Part shown: positions 11,807-22,272 of the stretch, piece after piece
How the letters are laid out: each line of letters starts with the position of its first letter
How positions within the stretch are numbered: position 1 is the first letter of the stretch
Assembly: GCA_049969715.1 (NCBI GenBank)
Contig: JBMFOH010000001.1
Location: 62,001 to 126,000, forward strand
Length of the DNA stretch: 64,000 bases
Direction of reading: 5' to 3'
Source: JBMFOH01 sp049969715 [NCBI: bacterium]
GTDB taxonomy: Bacteria > DUMJ01
Made by a program: the position numbers and the translations under genes
The notes under the pieces: generated by a model
Databases searched by the model: none
Told to the model about the DNA's origin: nothing
What the model saw: the letters and a program-made list of their open reading frames with translations, nothing else

Positions 11807-12784
11807 TCAATATCTGATCTGATTTAGGAGGTGCTCCTTATAGGTTTTAGAGAATATATGATGTCCATCTCCTTTTGCCACATAGTAGAGGTAGTCAGTA
11901 TTGGATGGATTTATTACTGCCTTTATAGAGGAGAGCCCAGGATTTGATATGGCTCCAGGAGGAAGTCCATAGTATAGATAAGTATTGTAGGGAGATTGGA
12001 TCTTCAGGTCATCATATGTTAACCTCTCTTTTGGTTTATCTAGGAGGTACTGAATAGTGGCATCACACTGAAGTTTCATACCTATTTTTAGTCGTTTAAG
12101 AAGGACCTGAGCTATTATAGGCCTTTCATAATCGAATCTTGCTTCTTTCTCTACAAGGGAGGCTAATATTATTGTCTCTCTAGGAGAGAGATTTAATCTT
12201 AATGCCTTCTTTTCGAAATCAGATGGAAGTACCTTTATAAATCTATCTAAAAATTTCTTTATTACCAACTCTGGCTTCATCCCTATATAAAATTCGTATG
12301 TGTCAGGAAAGAGAAACCCTTCATATGGAGGAGAGATAAATGATGGATAATTGCCCTCTATCCTATTATTTAGTGCTGATAAGAAGGCCTCTTTAGAGAC
12401 AACCCCAGCTGATTCTAGCCTTTGGGCAATCTCTTTTGAGTTAAATCCTTCTGGTATTGTAACCCATACTACCTCTGGTTTAGCCCTCAATAGAAATCTT
12501 ATTACTTTATCTACTCGAAGGCCTCTTGGCACATTAAAGATACCAGGGGAAAATTTGGTATCAGTATTTAATATTCTAGAGAGGTATAGGAATACCCTCT
12601 TAGAGGAGATAAGCCCCTTTCCCTTTAATATAGAGGCTATATTACTGGCATCCATATTATATCTTATATTTATCCTCTCTTCTCCATAGTATGGAAGAGG
12701 AGGATAGAGAAAAAATGAAATAAAGATCAAAAAACCACAAGAAAAAAGAAGTATAAGCTTTAATATCGGGAACATTCTCCTCAT
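11807..12784 (-). CDS. mltG: Endolytic murein transglycosylase MltG (YceG-like)
   Basis: 325 residues. Cuts nascent glycan strands at the membrane and is thought to set peptidoglycan chain ends. One N-terminal membrane helix (about residues 8-28) is followed by a LysM-like segment and the YceG domain: WVTIPEGFNSKEIAQRL, LFPDTYEFY, ILASLVEKEAR with the catalytic glutamate (about residue 213), and SPYNTYLYYGLPPGAISNPG. It is last in the leftward operon and its ATG overlaps the prfB stop by four bases. Confidence 0.93.
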   Translation of the reverse strand: MRRMFPILKLILLFSCGFLIFISFFLYPPLPYYGEERINIRYNMDASNIASILKGKGLISSKRVFLYLSRILNTDTKFSPGIFNVPRGLRVDKVIRFLLRAKPEVVWVTIPEGFNSKEIAQRLESAGVVSKEAFLSALNNRIEGNYPSFISPPYEGFLFPDTYEFYIGMKPELVIKKFLDRFIKVLPSDFEKKALRLNLSPRETIILASLVEKEARFDYERPIIAQVLLKRLKIGMKLQCDATIQYLLDKPKERLTYDDLKIQSPYNTYLYYGLPPGAISNPGLSSIKAVINPSNTDYLYYVAKGDGHHIFSKTYKEHLLNQIRY

Positions 12785-13867
12785 TTACTCTCTATAACAG
12801 CCATATTTTTTAGATACGAATATATAAATATATCTATCTCTCCATCTAAGACCCCCTGGACATTACCAACTTCTAGTCCTGTGCGATGGTCCTTTACTAG
12901 GGTATATGGATGTAGTACATATGAGCGGATCTGATTGCCCCAGGCGATATCCTTTCTCTCACCTCTGAGATTTTGTATCTCTTTTTCTCTTTTTTCTTTT
13001 TCAAGAGCGAAGAGTTTAGCCTTGAGGATTCTCATAGCTGTTTCTCTGTTTTGAAGCTGTGACCTCTCACTCTGACATTCAACTACTATCCCTGTAGGGA
13101 TATGGACAATCCTTACCGCTGATTCTGTCTTGTTTACATACTGTCCTCCAGGACCACTAGCCCTGAATGTATCTATCTTTAAATCCTCCTGTTTTATCTC
13201 TATCTCTATTTCATTACCTATGTCTGGAACAACTTCTACAAGGGCAAAGGATGTGTGTCTTCTATGTGCAGCATCAAATGGGGAGATCCTTACCAATCTA
13301 TGAACCCCCCGTTCTGACTTCATAAGGCCATAGGCAAATGTTCCTTTAAGGAGGAAGGTAGTACTTTTTATCCCAGCCTCTTCTCCATAGGAGGTGTCTA
13401 TAATCTCTATATTAAGCCTGTTTCTTTCAGCCCATCTAGCATACATTCTCAAGAGCAACTCAGCCCAATCTTGTGCATCTGTCCCCCCAGCACCAGCGTG
13501 GATAGTTACTACTGCATTATAATTATCATATTCTTCCCTAAAGAGTGTCTCTAACTCAAGGGTATCTAAAAGTTTCTTAGCCCTATCCAATTCAAGTCTT
13601 AACTCACCTTCTAAGCTATTGTCTTCTCCTACTAGTTCTAGGAACTCTTTGAGAGAATTTATAGCCTTTTCTATCTTTTCTCCTTTTTCTACAAATTCTC
13701 TTATCCTACTTACTTCAGATAGCAACCTTTGCGCCTCTGAGGGATTATCCCAGAGGTCTTCTCTCTGTATCTCTTCTTCTAAACTGGAAAGCCTTATCTT
13801 TTGCTTTTCAAAGGTAATCACTGAGATCTCTATATCTCTTTTCGATCTCCAATATTTCTTCCTTCAT
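12781..13867 (-). CDS. prfB: Peptide chain release factor 2, with programmed +1 frameshift
   Basis: RF2 terminates at UAA and UGA. SPF (in RISPFDA) recognises the stop codon, and GGQ (in RASGPGGQYVNKTESAV) triggers peptide release. The long downstream frame alone begins at 13821 and lacks the family N-terminus. An upstream frame supplies it: ATG at 13867 (overlapping the secA stop as TAATG) encodes 19 residues ending D-Y-L before an in-frame TGA (13808-13810). The slip site is CTT-TGA, and +1 shifting continues L-E-K-Q-K, giving about 361 residues, the usual RF2 length. GTGAT lies three bases before CTT and could act as the internal Shine-Dalgarno. Confidence 0.93.
13808..13818 (-). promoter_or_regulatory. 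prfB recoding site (CTT TGA)
   Basis: Minus-strand order is GTGAT, TAC, CTT, TGA, A. CTT-TGA is the autoregulatory slip site seen in most bacterial prfB genes: low RF2 lets the ribosome shift +1 past UGA. The stimulatory element is weaker than the classical AGGGGG, since only GTGAT pairs with the 16S tail, and the base after TGA is A rather than the usual C. Confidence 0.85.
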
Positions 13868-16353
13868 TATGCATCCCTTCCACAGCAATTTTTATACTTT
13901 TTTCCACTACCACAAGGACACGGGTCATTTCTACCGATCTTCTTTACCTTTACAGGAGTTTTCTTTGTTTCTGGTGAATTAGTTATAGTATGTGTTCTTT
14001 CTGATTTTCTTTCCTCCCTAATCTCTAGCCTCATAAGGAATCTAGTGATATCCCTTCTTATCCCTGAAAGCATCTCCTGGAACATTTCGTACGCCTCTCT
14101 CTTATACTCTATGAGAGGCTCCCTCTGTCCATAAGCTCTTAGCCCTATTCCTTCTTTCAGGAACTCCATATTCTCTATATGTTCTATCCAATGATTGTCT
14201 AATACCCTCAACATTATGTATTTTTCTGCCTGTCTTAGGAGTTCTGTCCCTACAGATTCTTCCTTCTCTTCGTATTTTTGAGTTATCTTTTCCTTACATA
14301 TTTCTGTAATCTCTTCACGTTTTAGTTCTTCTAGCATCTTTTCTGTAACATCTATATCAAAGAGGGCTTTTACACTATTCACTAGACCCTCTACATCCCA
14401 CATATCTCTATGATTTTCAGGAAGATAGGAGTCAACAATTTCTTTAAGAGTATCGTTCATAACAGACAGGACAGAGGACTTTAAATCCTTGCTAGTTAGT
14501 ATCTTTTTTCTCTCCTCATATATGACTTTACGCTGGGTCTCCATAACATCGTCATACTCTAGGAGTTGTTTGCGGATGTCAAAGTGATAAGATTCTACCT
14601 TCTTCTGAGCATTTTCTATAGCCTTTGAGATCATAGGATGCTCTATTGGCTGATTTTCATCTATCCCCAACTTATCCATAATCCCCTTTACTCTATCGGA
14701 TCCGAATAGCCTCATTAGTTCGTCTTCTAATGATACATAGAATCTCGAAGAACCTGGGTCTCCCTGTCTTCCTGCCCTTCCTCTTAATTGATTATCAATT
14801 CTTCTAGACTCATGCCTTTCTGTTCCTATTATATGTAATCCACCTAGTTCAACCACTCCTTCTCCAAGGACTATATCTACCCCTCTTCCAGCCATATTGG
14901 TAGCTATTGTAACCATTCCCTTTTCCCCAGCATGGGCTATTATCTGTGCCTCTTTCTCATGGTATTTGGCATTTAATACCTGATGGGGAATACCTAGATG
15001 CTTAAGCATGCTACTTAACATCTCTGACCTTTCTACTGAACGGGTTCCCACAAGGACAGGTCGTCCTATCTTGTAGTGAGAAACTATCTCTTGGATAATA
15101 GCATTAAATTTGGCTTTTTCTGTCTTATATACTGCATCAGGGTAATCTATTCTAATCATAGGTTTATTGGTTGGTATTACTACCACTTCTAATCCATATA
15201 TCTTTAGGAATTCATCAGCTTCTGTAGCTGCTGTTCCAGTCATCCCTGCAAGCTTCTTATACATCCTAAAGTAATTCTGTAATGTTATTGTGGCTAAGGT
15301 CTGCGCCTCTTGCTTTATCTTTAATCCTTCCTTTGCCTCTATCGCTTGATGGATACCGTCACTATAACGTCTTCCATACATAAGCCTTCCTGTGAACTCG
15401 TCTACTATTATTACCTCTCCATCATTCACTATATACTCTACATCTTTTTTGAATAGTTCCTTAGCTTTAAGAGCGGCAACAAGGTAGGATAGATAGTCTA
15501 TGTCTCCTTCTCCATAGATATTTTCTATTCCTAGCATCTTTTCTACCTTTCTTGCCCCTACATCTGTGAGTACTACATTTTTTAGCTTCTCATCTACAGT
15601 ATAATCTGTGTCTTTTATTAGTCTCCTTGCTACTTGAGCGAACTGATAATATAGCTTTGTCGGTTTATCTGCCATACCTGAGATAATAAGAGGAGTTCTT
15701 GCCTCATCTATAAGGATACTATCCACCTCATCTACTATGGCATAGTTGAACTCTCTCTGGACAACCTCTTCCATGCTTAAAGCCATATTATCTCTAAGAT
15801 AATCGAAGCCAAATTCGGTATTCGTTCCATAGGTAATATCAGAATTATATGCTTCTCTTCGTTCTTCCGTTGTAGAGTCATGTTGAAGAAGTCCTACCTT
15901 GAGTCCTAGAGATTCGTATATGGGTCCCATCCAGTACCTATCTCTCTTGGCTAGATAGTCATTTACTGTAACTATGTGAACCCCTCTTCCCGTGAGGGCA
16001 TTGAGATATGCTGGCATAGTAGCTACAAGGGTTTTACCTTCTCCTGTTTTCATCTCTGCAATCTTACCCTCATGAAGGACGATTGCTCCTATAAGCTGAA
16101 CATCAAAGGGCCTCATATTTGTCTTTCTCTTCGCTACCTCTCTAACTACAGCGAATGCCTCTACCATAATATCGTCTAAGGTTTCTCCTCGGTTGAGTCT
16201 ATCCTTAAATTCCAAGGTCTTTACCGAGAGTTCTTCATCAGTAAGGATAGAAACCCTAGATTCTAACTCATTTATCTCCTCTACTATTCTCCAATATTTG
16301 GCTAACTCTCTATCGGCAGCTTTACCGATAAGTTTTTCTAAAAGTTTAAACAT
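13867..16353 (-). CDS. secA: Preprotein translocase ATPase SecA
   Basis: 828 residues. Drives post-translational export through SecYEG. Walker [15 protein letters not shown] (about residue 106), Walker [17 protein letters not shown] (about 206), [12 protein letters not shown], and the helicase-like [16 protein letters not shown] are all present. It ends in a zinc-binding SEC-C motif, [18 protein letters not shown], used for SecB or ribosome contact in other bacteria. It lies 16 bases after the TPR/transglutaminase gene and its stop overlaps the prfB start, so it sits mid-operon. Confidence 0.97.
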   Translation of the reverse strand: MFKLLEKLIGKAADRELAKYWRIVEEINELESRVSILTDEELSVKTLEFKDRLNRGETLDDIMVEAFAVVREVAKRKTNMRPFDVQLIGAIVLHEGKIAEMKTGEGKTLVATMPAYLNALTGRGVHIVTVNDYLAKRDRYWMGPIYESLGLKVGLLQHDSTTEERREAYNSDITYGTNTEFGFDYLRDNMALSMEEVVQREFNYAIVDEVDSILIDEARTPLIISGMADKPTKLYYQFAQVARRLIKDTDYTVDEKLKNVVLTDVGARKVEKMLGIENIYGEGDIDYLSYLVAALKAKELFKKDVEYIVNDGEVIIVDEFTGRLMYGRRYSDGIHQAIEAKEGLKIKQEAQTLATITLQNYFRMYKKLAGMTGTAATEADEFLKIYGLEVVVIPTNKPMIRIDYPDAVYKTEKAKFNAIIQEIVSHYKIGRPVLVGTRSVERSEMLSSMLKHLGIPHQVLNAKYHEKEAQIIAHAGEKGMVTIATNMAGRGVDIVLGEGVVELGGLHIIGTERHESRRIDNQLRGRAGRQGDPGSSRFYVSLEDELMRLFGSDRVKGIMDKLGIDENQPIEHPMISKAIENAQKKVESYHFDIRKQLLEYDDVMETQRKVIYEERKKILTSKDLKSSVLSVMNDTLKEIVDSYLPENHRDMWDVEGLVNSVKALFDIDVTEKMLEELKREEITEICKEKITQKYEEKEESVGTELLRQAEKYIMLRVLDNHWIEHIENMEFLKEGIGLRAYGQREPLIEYKREAYEMFQEMLSGIRRDITRFLMRLEIREERKSERTHTITNSPETKKTPVKVKKIGRNDPCPCGSGKKYKNCCGRDA

Positions 16354-16369
16354 ATTACATTACCTTCTT

Positions 16370-19300
16370 TCAAAAGTTCAATACTACCCTCTCTCTATCC
16401 TTAGAGACTATGGTCTCTACAAAATCTTTATATTCTTTATAATTGTCAGGCGAGATATATATACTTCTAATCTGAAAGACCCTTTCTACTTTTAGGATAT
16501 TCCCCTCTAATCTAAATGTCATACTATAGAAGCCAAAAGGCTTATCAATAGATATATCATTTGGAAGATGCATAATATTTATTCCCTCAGGTAATGTGTA
16601 TGTTACCGTGTCTTTTGTAGTATAAGGACTCCAGTATGTTATTGGATAGGTCCTTGTTGTCTTGGCTACTGACTCACTAGACTCTAATCTCTCCATAATA
16701 GATGGTAAGAAAGATATGGTGTTTCCTGCTACCTGGGCATATCCAGGGGCATGGAATGAATACTCTTCCCAAACGTCTTCATCTATATTCCTTAGGTTTG
16801 AAAGTTTATATGAATCAAGGGATGCATTGGGTACGAGAGAATTTAGGGATGCTCCTAATGCCTCTTTTATCTCTCTATCACTTGCAGACTTCCATTGACC
16901 TCTTAAGAATGTATCATAGAACCCTTTCAGTGTTACCTTTGTCTCCCCTTTTATTGAACCATCTTTTGCGAGCTCAATCTTTATATCTCTGGCTTTTACA
17001 TTTATAGAAGCGTCATCTACAGGTATGTCTACCAATAGTGGTTTCCCATCCTCAATGAGTAGCGCCTTTGTTCCCTGGTCCATAGATGGAATATAACCAA
17101 ATCTGTTATCTTCAGCTGTTCCATCAAGGAAGTATAGTTTGTTGTTAAATTTTATAGCACATATAGCATGGTCAAATTGGAAACCTGGGGAGTCTACTGG
17201 CAATGCTCCCCTGTCTCTAGTTCTTACTAAAACATAGTAGGCTGGGATATTTATCTCCTTAAACATAGAGATAAGAAGGGTGGCTTTATCCTTGCAGTCC
17301 CCATATTTATACTTAAATACCTCGCTTGCCTGATGCGGCATAAGCCCACCTATCCCAAACTCTAGCCCTACATACCTTATTTCATTGGTAACAAAAGAGT
17401 ATATTGCCTTTGCCTTTTCTTCTAAGTTTGGCTTATCTTTGGTAAGTTCTGTTACCTTTGCCTTTATTGCATCATCAGCCTGTGTTTTGGGATTAGCTAT
17501 GCTATAGTACCAACTAGCCACATCATCCCAGGACTTGAAAGTAGTTATCTCTAATCTAGGTGCTATATCTCCCAAAGGAGGCATATAGTCTTCAGGGATG
17601 ATCTGAGGGACATTACTCATTTCCCACGTGTAAGAGATAGTAGAATCCTTCTCGCTGATATTAGGATTAAGGTTTCCATTCCACATCTTATAGTAGATAG
17701 GCATCCCTTTAGGGACAGTTACTGTATACCTTGCATTGATGATAGGGTCAAAGTCTTGGAAGTAAAATTCATCTTGGAAATTCTTTCCTATAGCGCCTCT
17801 ACCAAGCTCATCTATTGTATATGCATACTCTATAATTGCATTGTTTTCAATAGCTGGCATAGATATCACCTTTGCCATAGCATCGGAATATAGGTGATAC
17901 CCTTCAGCAAGAGATACATCGTTTATAGCAGTTGCCTCTACCTCTGTTCCATCTGGCTTTATCGTCCTAGCCCTCAGTATTTTTACCCTTTCGCTTAAAA
18001 GGCTGTATGGTATGAATACCTCTCCATAGTTCTCTCTTCCTCGCTCATTTAGTATCTTTATCACTCTATGGTATGTTATAGAAGAGGTGCCGTCAGGATG
18101 CACTACCCTTTCTCCATTGTCAAGGAGGATGATACTTGATGCATCAGGATAATCCTTTTGAGTAGGAGTATTAGCAATTAGCTTTGACACATCAGTTAAT
18201 GTATAAGATTCCTTTTTGAGAAAACTTATATAGTCTTTTAGAGTGATATTACCTGGTTCTATCTCTAACGCCTTCTCCCAATATACGATAGCTTTTTCTT
18301 CTTCCTCTAGGTCATAGTATATGTTACCCAAGGAAGAATAGACTTCTGGTCGGTAGGGAGACAGTGTGGATGCCTTCTCTAGGATTGAGATAGCTTCTTT
18401 TGGTTTTTTATCACTTATATATAGGTCTGATAAGTCTAGGTATAGAGAAACATTATATGGTTCTCTAGTCAAACTATCCTGGACTATAGATATCGCCTCT
18501 TTATACCTTCCCATAGTCTTGTATAGAGAGAATAGGTTTGTAAAGGCGCTAGAAAAGGCTCTATTTATATCGAGTACCTTCTGATAAAATTTGATTGCAT
18601 CTTCATACCATCCCCTTCTCTCCGAGATGACTCCATCTAGATAGTATCCAAGTGTATATGTACTATTTATATTTAATGCCTTCTTTATGTTAGACTCTGC
18701 ATCTTTTAGCCAACCCCTTGTAAGATACGTCCAAGCCAAATAGGTGTATGCTTGAGTATACTCCGGATTATCCTTTAACGCCTCCTGGAAATATCCTATT
18801 GCTTCATCATATAAGCCTTTTCCATATCTATTCCAGCCTAATTCTATATATGCCCTAGCAAAATTATCAGCAAGAGACGTGGCTTTTTTAAGTTCAGATA
18901 TTCCTTCATCAGATTTTTCATTGTCTAAGTAGGTAATTCCTAAAAAGTAATGAGGAAGAGCTGTATCAGATAACTCTATCGCTCTAGAGAAGCATCTTTC
19001 TGCCTTATCCCATATTCCATGCTTACGATATATAATTCCTGCATATATGAGATTCCAGTAATCTTCAGGTAATGGATCATTTACTAACTCATATTTAGTG
19101 CCCTTAGCAAAGTCCTTTGGCTCTAGGCTGTAGTTCAATTCAGGAATGATGTTTCCGTCCTTATCTGTAATCCTTAAGATGAAGCCCCATCTTCCTGTAT
19201 CCTGGCAAACCTTAACTAGAATTTTATTCCAACCCTTATTTAGCTGACATTTTACTATATCCTGATCTATATATAGCTGTCTATAGAGGTCCTGAGATAG

Positions 19301-20014
19301 AACCTTGGTATCGTTTAGCCATATGGAAGATGCCCCTGTACTTCCAAATCTTATATAAGCCTCTCTATCACTTGGACTATAAACATAATTTAAGGCATAT
19401 GCAACCCCTTCGGTAGAAGGATATAAGAGAGTATCAAATTTCATTACCCCAAAGGTAGTTCCAGAAGGAAACCATTTTACTTCTATCCCATTTTTACCGA
19501 CATAGACCTTATCTAGTTTTACCTCTTCCTCTGGGTCAAAGACCTTATAAAACCCAGACCTACCGACATTATCAAATGGCCCTATTACAAGCCAACTGTC
19601 TATAATTCCTAATTTTGCTAAGGATTCCTTTGCTAAGGAATACTCTCCTATACTCAGTAGGTTTTGGACACGTTCCCACTCTATAGAACCTTTAAGATAG
19701 GGACTGTTGGTAGCTTTCTTTGATACTTCATCTATAAGAGATAAAGCCTCCTTGTGGAGACCGTTATCGTTGATAATGTCTCCTATAAGATACCAATAAC
19801 TGAGAACCATCCTTTCATTTGGAGAGTCTAATAACCTAGTCCAATTAGAAATAGCTTCTCTATCATTACCTTCAACCCACGCCTTCCATCCCTCTAACTC
19901 ATACGAGACATCACTCTTTAGAGAGAGTTTATCAACAGTTTCTTGGGAAAAGGCTAGGGAGGGGATTAATAAGAGAAGTACTAATATTACTGATATAATT
20001 CGCCTAAGGTTCAC
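16370..20014 (-). CDS. Secreted TPR protein with DUF3857 and transglutaminase-like domains
   Basis: 1214 residues. A signal peptide (about 1-23, cleaving after AFS) exports it. After a short TPR region comes a beta-rich segment beginning SWLVIGPFDNVGRSGFY (about 140-290), then many TPR repeats (about 320-610, for example AYIELGWNRYGKGLYDEAI), a DUF3857-type domain (about 640-850), and a transglutaminase/cysteine-protease fold with the triad in YGDCKDKATLL, FDHAICAI and FLDGTAED. A C-terminal beta domain follows. This architecture occurs in envelope proteins of diderms, but the substrate is unknown. It lies directly upstream of secA in the same operon. Confidence 0.85.
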   Translation of the reverse strand: MNLRRIISVILVLLLLIPSLAFSQETVDKLSLKSDVSYELEGWKAWVEGNDREAISNWTRLLDSPNERMVLSYWYLIGDIINDNGLHKEALSLIDEVSKKATNSPYLKGSIEWERVQNLLSIGEYSLAKESLAKLGIIDSWLVIGPFDNVGRSGFYKVFDPEEEVKLDKVYVGKNGIEVKWFPSGTTFGVMKFDTLLYPSTEGVAYALNYVYSPSDREAYIRFGSTGASSIWLNDTKVLSQDLYRQLYIDQDIVKCQLNKGWNKILVKVCQDTGRWGFILRITDKDGNIIPELNYSLEPKDFAKGTKYELVNDPLPEDYWNLIYAGIIYRKHGIWDKAERCFSRAIELSDTALPHYFLGITYLDNEKSDEGISELKKATSLADNFARAYIELGWNRYGKGLYDEAIGYFQEALKDNPEYTQAYTYLAWTYLTRGWLKDAESNIKKALNINSTYTLGYYLDGVISERRGWYEDAIKFYQKVLDINRAFSSAFTNLFSLYKTMGRYKEAISIVQDSLTREPYNVSLYLDLSDLYISDKKPKEAISILEKASTLSPYRPEVYSSLGNIYYDLEEEEKAIVYWEKALEIEPGNITLKDYISFLKKESYTLTDVSKLIANTPTQKDYPDASSIILLDNGERVVHPDGTSSITYHRVIKILNERGRENYGEVFIPYSLLSERVKILRARTIKPDGTEVEATAINDVSLAEGYHLYSDAMAKVISMPAIENNAIIEYAYTIDELGRGAIGKNFQDEFYFQDFDPIINARYTVTVPKGMPIYYKMWNGNLNPNISEKDSTISYTWEMSNVPQIIPEDYMPPLGDIAPRLEITTFKSWDDVASWYYSIANPKTQADDAIKAKVTELTKDKPNLEEKAKAIYSFVTNEIRYVGLEFGIGGLMPHQASEVFKYKYGDCKDKATLLISMFKEINIPAYYVLVRTRDRGALPVDSPGFQFDHAICAIKFNNKLYFLDGTAEDNRFGYIPSMDQGTKALLIEDGKPLLVDIPVDDASINVKARDIKIELAKDGSIKGETKVTLKGFYDTFLRGQWKSASDREIKEALGASLNSLVPNASLDSYKLSNLRNIDEDVWEEYSFHAPGYAQVAGNTISFLPSIMERLESSESVAKTTRTYPITYWSPYTTKDTVTYTLPEGINIMHLPNDISIDKPFGFYSMTFRLEGNILKVERVFQIRSIYISPDNYKEYKDFVETIVSKDRERVVLNF

Positions 20015-20029
20015 TTTAATATCATCTCC

Positions 20030-21169
20030 TTATAGATTATGTTTATAGATAACAAAACCAGCCCCTACCTTTGGATAAAAGTAGGTAGTCTTATGTGGCA
20101 ATCTATCTCCAGATTCTACCACAGACTTTATACTTTCCATAGATACTGGAGTTAATATAAATGCCATTTCATAATCTCCACTATCTACTAGGGCTATGGC
20201 TTCCTTTTCACTATTGGTATAGTAAAATGTTAGGTTTTGGAATAAATCAAGGAACCTATGGAGGGAAACAACATTTAGCCCTTCTGTGGTAAATCTATAT
20301 AATCCGCCCTTTCTATAATAGTATACTGTGTGCTCGTTATCACCCAGATGGACTTGGGTGTCCTTTTCTGGTGAAAACACCTCTTCTAGTCGTCTTTGGA
20401 AGTCTATTGGAACATTCTTTATAACTCTATGTGTAGGCAGCAAGATTAATCCACCCGTATTAGCCTCTACTAGAAACATCATCACATAACTGTATGGACC
20501 ATCCCTTCCATACTTTTTTACCATCTCTTCCTTATAGGTAAGCGCAGTTTCATATCTATGGTGTCCATCTGCAATAAGGATGACCTTATCAGCAAGAGAC
20601 CGCATAACAGACCTTGCAATATCTCCCTCAAGAGCCCAAAACCTAAAACTGTCTCCATCGAAGATAGTTTTATAAGCCCCTACTTCCTTCCAAATATCTA
20701 TACCATTATCATCATTATTAAAATATATGCCTAAGACTGGACTTATGTTCGATCTAGTAGCCCTAAGGAGATTGAGCCTATCCTCTTTGGGCTTAGAAAA
20801 TGTAAATTCATGGGGAAGGATTATCCTTTTTTCGAACGGTTCTAATCTTACTATTGCAAAAAAACCACGAAGGACCCTTCTTACATTATAAACTTCATAG
20901 GTCCTTTCATAAAAGTATAGAGCCTCTTCTTCATGAAATATTAGAATCCTTTTCTCTATCCAATCATTTAGTATATTTTTGGCTTCAGAATATTTATCTT
21001 GTCCTCCTATAGGGAATTCTAACCTTACTATATTGTAAGGATGACGACTGAGGAGTTCTCTATATAATTCTCTTGAAATGGTATCAAATGGGGGAGAGAT
21101 TACATCCTCTAGATTTTCAATAACCTTGGGATTATATATAAGCCCTCTAAAGGGCCTTACTTCAGCCAC
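20030..21169 (-). CDS. DUF1015 family protein
   Basis: 379 residues matching the DUF1015 family from the first residues: VRPFRGLIYNP, then VISPPFDTIS, NIVRLEFP and the hallmark IADGHHRYETALTYKEE (about residues 200-216). The DGHHR motif resembles ParB/Srx-type nucleotide-binding folds, so a kinase- or nuclease-like activity is conceivable, but no function is established that I can name. Its start overlaps the stop of the SEC-C gene by one base. It is cytosolic, with no membrane segments. Confidence 0.85.
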   Translation of the reverse strand: MAEVRPFRGLIYNPKVIENLEDVISPPFDTISRELYRELLSRHPYNIVRLEFPIGGQDKYSEAKNILNDWIEKRILIFHEEEALYFYERTYEVYNVRRVLRGFFAIVRLEPFEKRIILPHEFTFSKPKEDRLNLLRATRSNISPVLGIYFNNDDNGIDIWKEVGAYKTIFDGDSFRFWALEGDIARSVMRSLADKVILIADGHHRYETALTYKEEMVKKYGRDGPYSYVMMFLVEANTGGLILLPTHRVIKNVPIDFQRRLEEVFSPEKDTQVHLGDNEHTVYYYRKGGLYRFTTEGLNVVSLHRFLDLFQNLTFYYTNSEKEAIALVDSGDYEMAFILTPVSMESIKSVVESGDRLPHKTTYFYPKVGAGFVIYKHNL

Positions 21170-22269
21170 TACGAATCCTCCATATCTTCCCCTGAAAATT
21201 CCGATGTGTCTTTCTGATGTACAATGAGACCTTTTAAGATTTCTTCTAAGGTAGATCTTAGATCTTCTAAGTTCTCCCTTGTATCTGACATCCCTACTAG
21301 GATGTTCTCTGGTGCCTTCATAACTATAACTGACCCGATATATCCACTAAGAAGGTCTTCTTCCTCTTCTCTCAACGTGTTTAATAGGAGTCTCTTTTTA
21401 GGTGTTTTTATACAGTTAAATGCCTCTCCTTCCCTGAATGAATTTGTTCTGAAGAAAAATGGAGAGAGACTCAAGAGATTTATCACCTTATTATAGTCAT
21501 TCAGGGAGTAGATTGCCTTATAACTGGTTGGACTTTTTATCTCTCTGCCTATAGTATCTCCTAAGATGTCTTCTCTCTCTTCAAAGAGTCTATATCCATA
21601 CATTCTTAGTAGGTCTTCGGGAGACATACCTCCTCTTTTAAGGGAGAATATCTTTTCATCTACGAACCTCTTTATCTTTTCCTTATCCTTTTCCCAGTAT
21701 GGGAAGAAGACATAGCCGACGATATAAAAGCTTTTATATGGGACAAGTCTAGTGAATATGATCTCTCCTTTGGCAATATCTAGCCTTTCTATTATAGGGT
21801 CAAAGACCGTATAGGCTTTATTTAAGAGTAGGTCGGATAGGTCGAGCCTATTGATACTTGGGAAGATCCCTTCTATCTTGTAGAAAGACCAATATGTAGA
21901 GAGCCAATTCGTAAAAAAATTCTTTATATCAGAAGGGGCATCTCCTTCTTCTAAAAATAGTTCTAGAGGTGTCTTCCCCTTAGAGACGTATTCATTGAAC
22001 ATAAACCATTCAAGCGGATATATAGCCTCATTCTCATCCAAAAGGTCATTAAACGTTTCTATAGAAGAAAGCTTCTTCATTTCGAATTTACCGAGTACAT
22101 CCCTGAATGAATCTTTGTATCTAGAGAACGAATACTCTCCTAGAAGAAATAATGCATCAATCTTCTTCTCGTTTACGTCTATAGATTCCTCATAAAATGG
22201 TAAACAGCACTTCTTATATTTCTTCCCACTTCCACAGGGACAAGGGTCGTTTCTCCCTATGTTAGCCAT
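21169..22269 (-). CDS. SEC-C zinc-motif protein of unknown function
   Basis: 366 residues. It opens with [18 protein letters not shown] (residues 5-22), almost identical to the SecA C-terminal zinc motif encoded 5 kb downstream in the same operon. The remaining 340 residues are alpha/beta with many aromatic and charged residues; I do not recognise a family. The only visible functional clue is the SEC-C motif, which in SecA binds zinc and contacts SecB or ribosomes. It lies three bases after apgM and overlaps the next gene by one base. Confidence 0.75.
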   Translation of the reverse strand: MANIGRNDPCPCGSGKKYKKCCLPFYEESIDVNEKKIDALFLLGEYSFSRYKDSFRDVLGKFEMKKLSSIETFNDLLDENEAIYPLEWFMFNEYVSKGKTPLELFLEEGDAPSDIKNFFTNWLSTYWSFYKIEGIFPSINRLDLSDLLLNKAYTVFDPIIERLDIAKGEIIFTRLVPYKSFYIVGYVFFPYWEKDKEKIKRFVDEKIFSLKRGGMSPEDLLRMYGYRLFEEREDILGDTIGREIKSPTSYKAIYSLNDYNKVINLLSLSPFFFRTNSFREGEAFNCIKTPKKRLLLNTLREEEEDLLSGYIGSVIVMKAPENILVGMSDTRENLEDLRSTLEEILKGLIVHQKDTSEFSGEDMEDS

Positions 22270-22272
22270 ATA

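Noticed and set aside
13619-14134. 171-codon plus-strand ORF across prfB-secA
   Set aside because: It is antisense to two well-supported genes and consists of low-complexity Ser/Phe/Leu residues from their complement, with no RBS.
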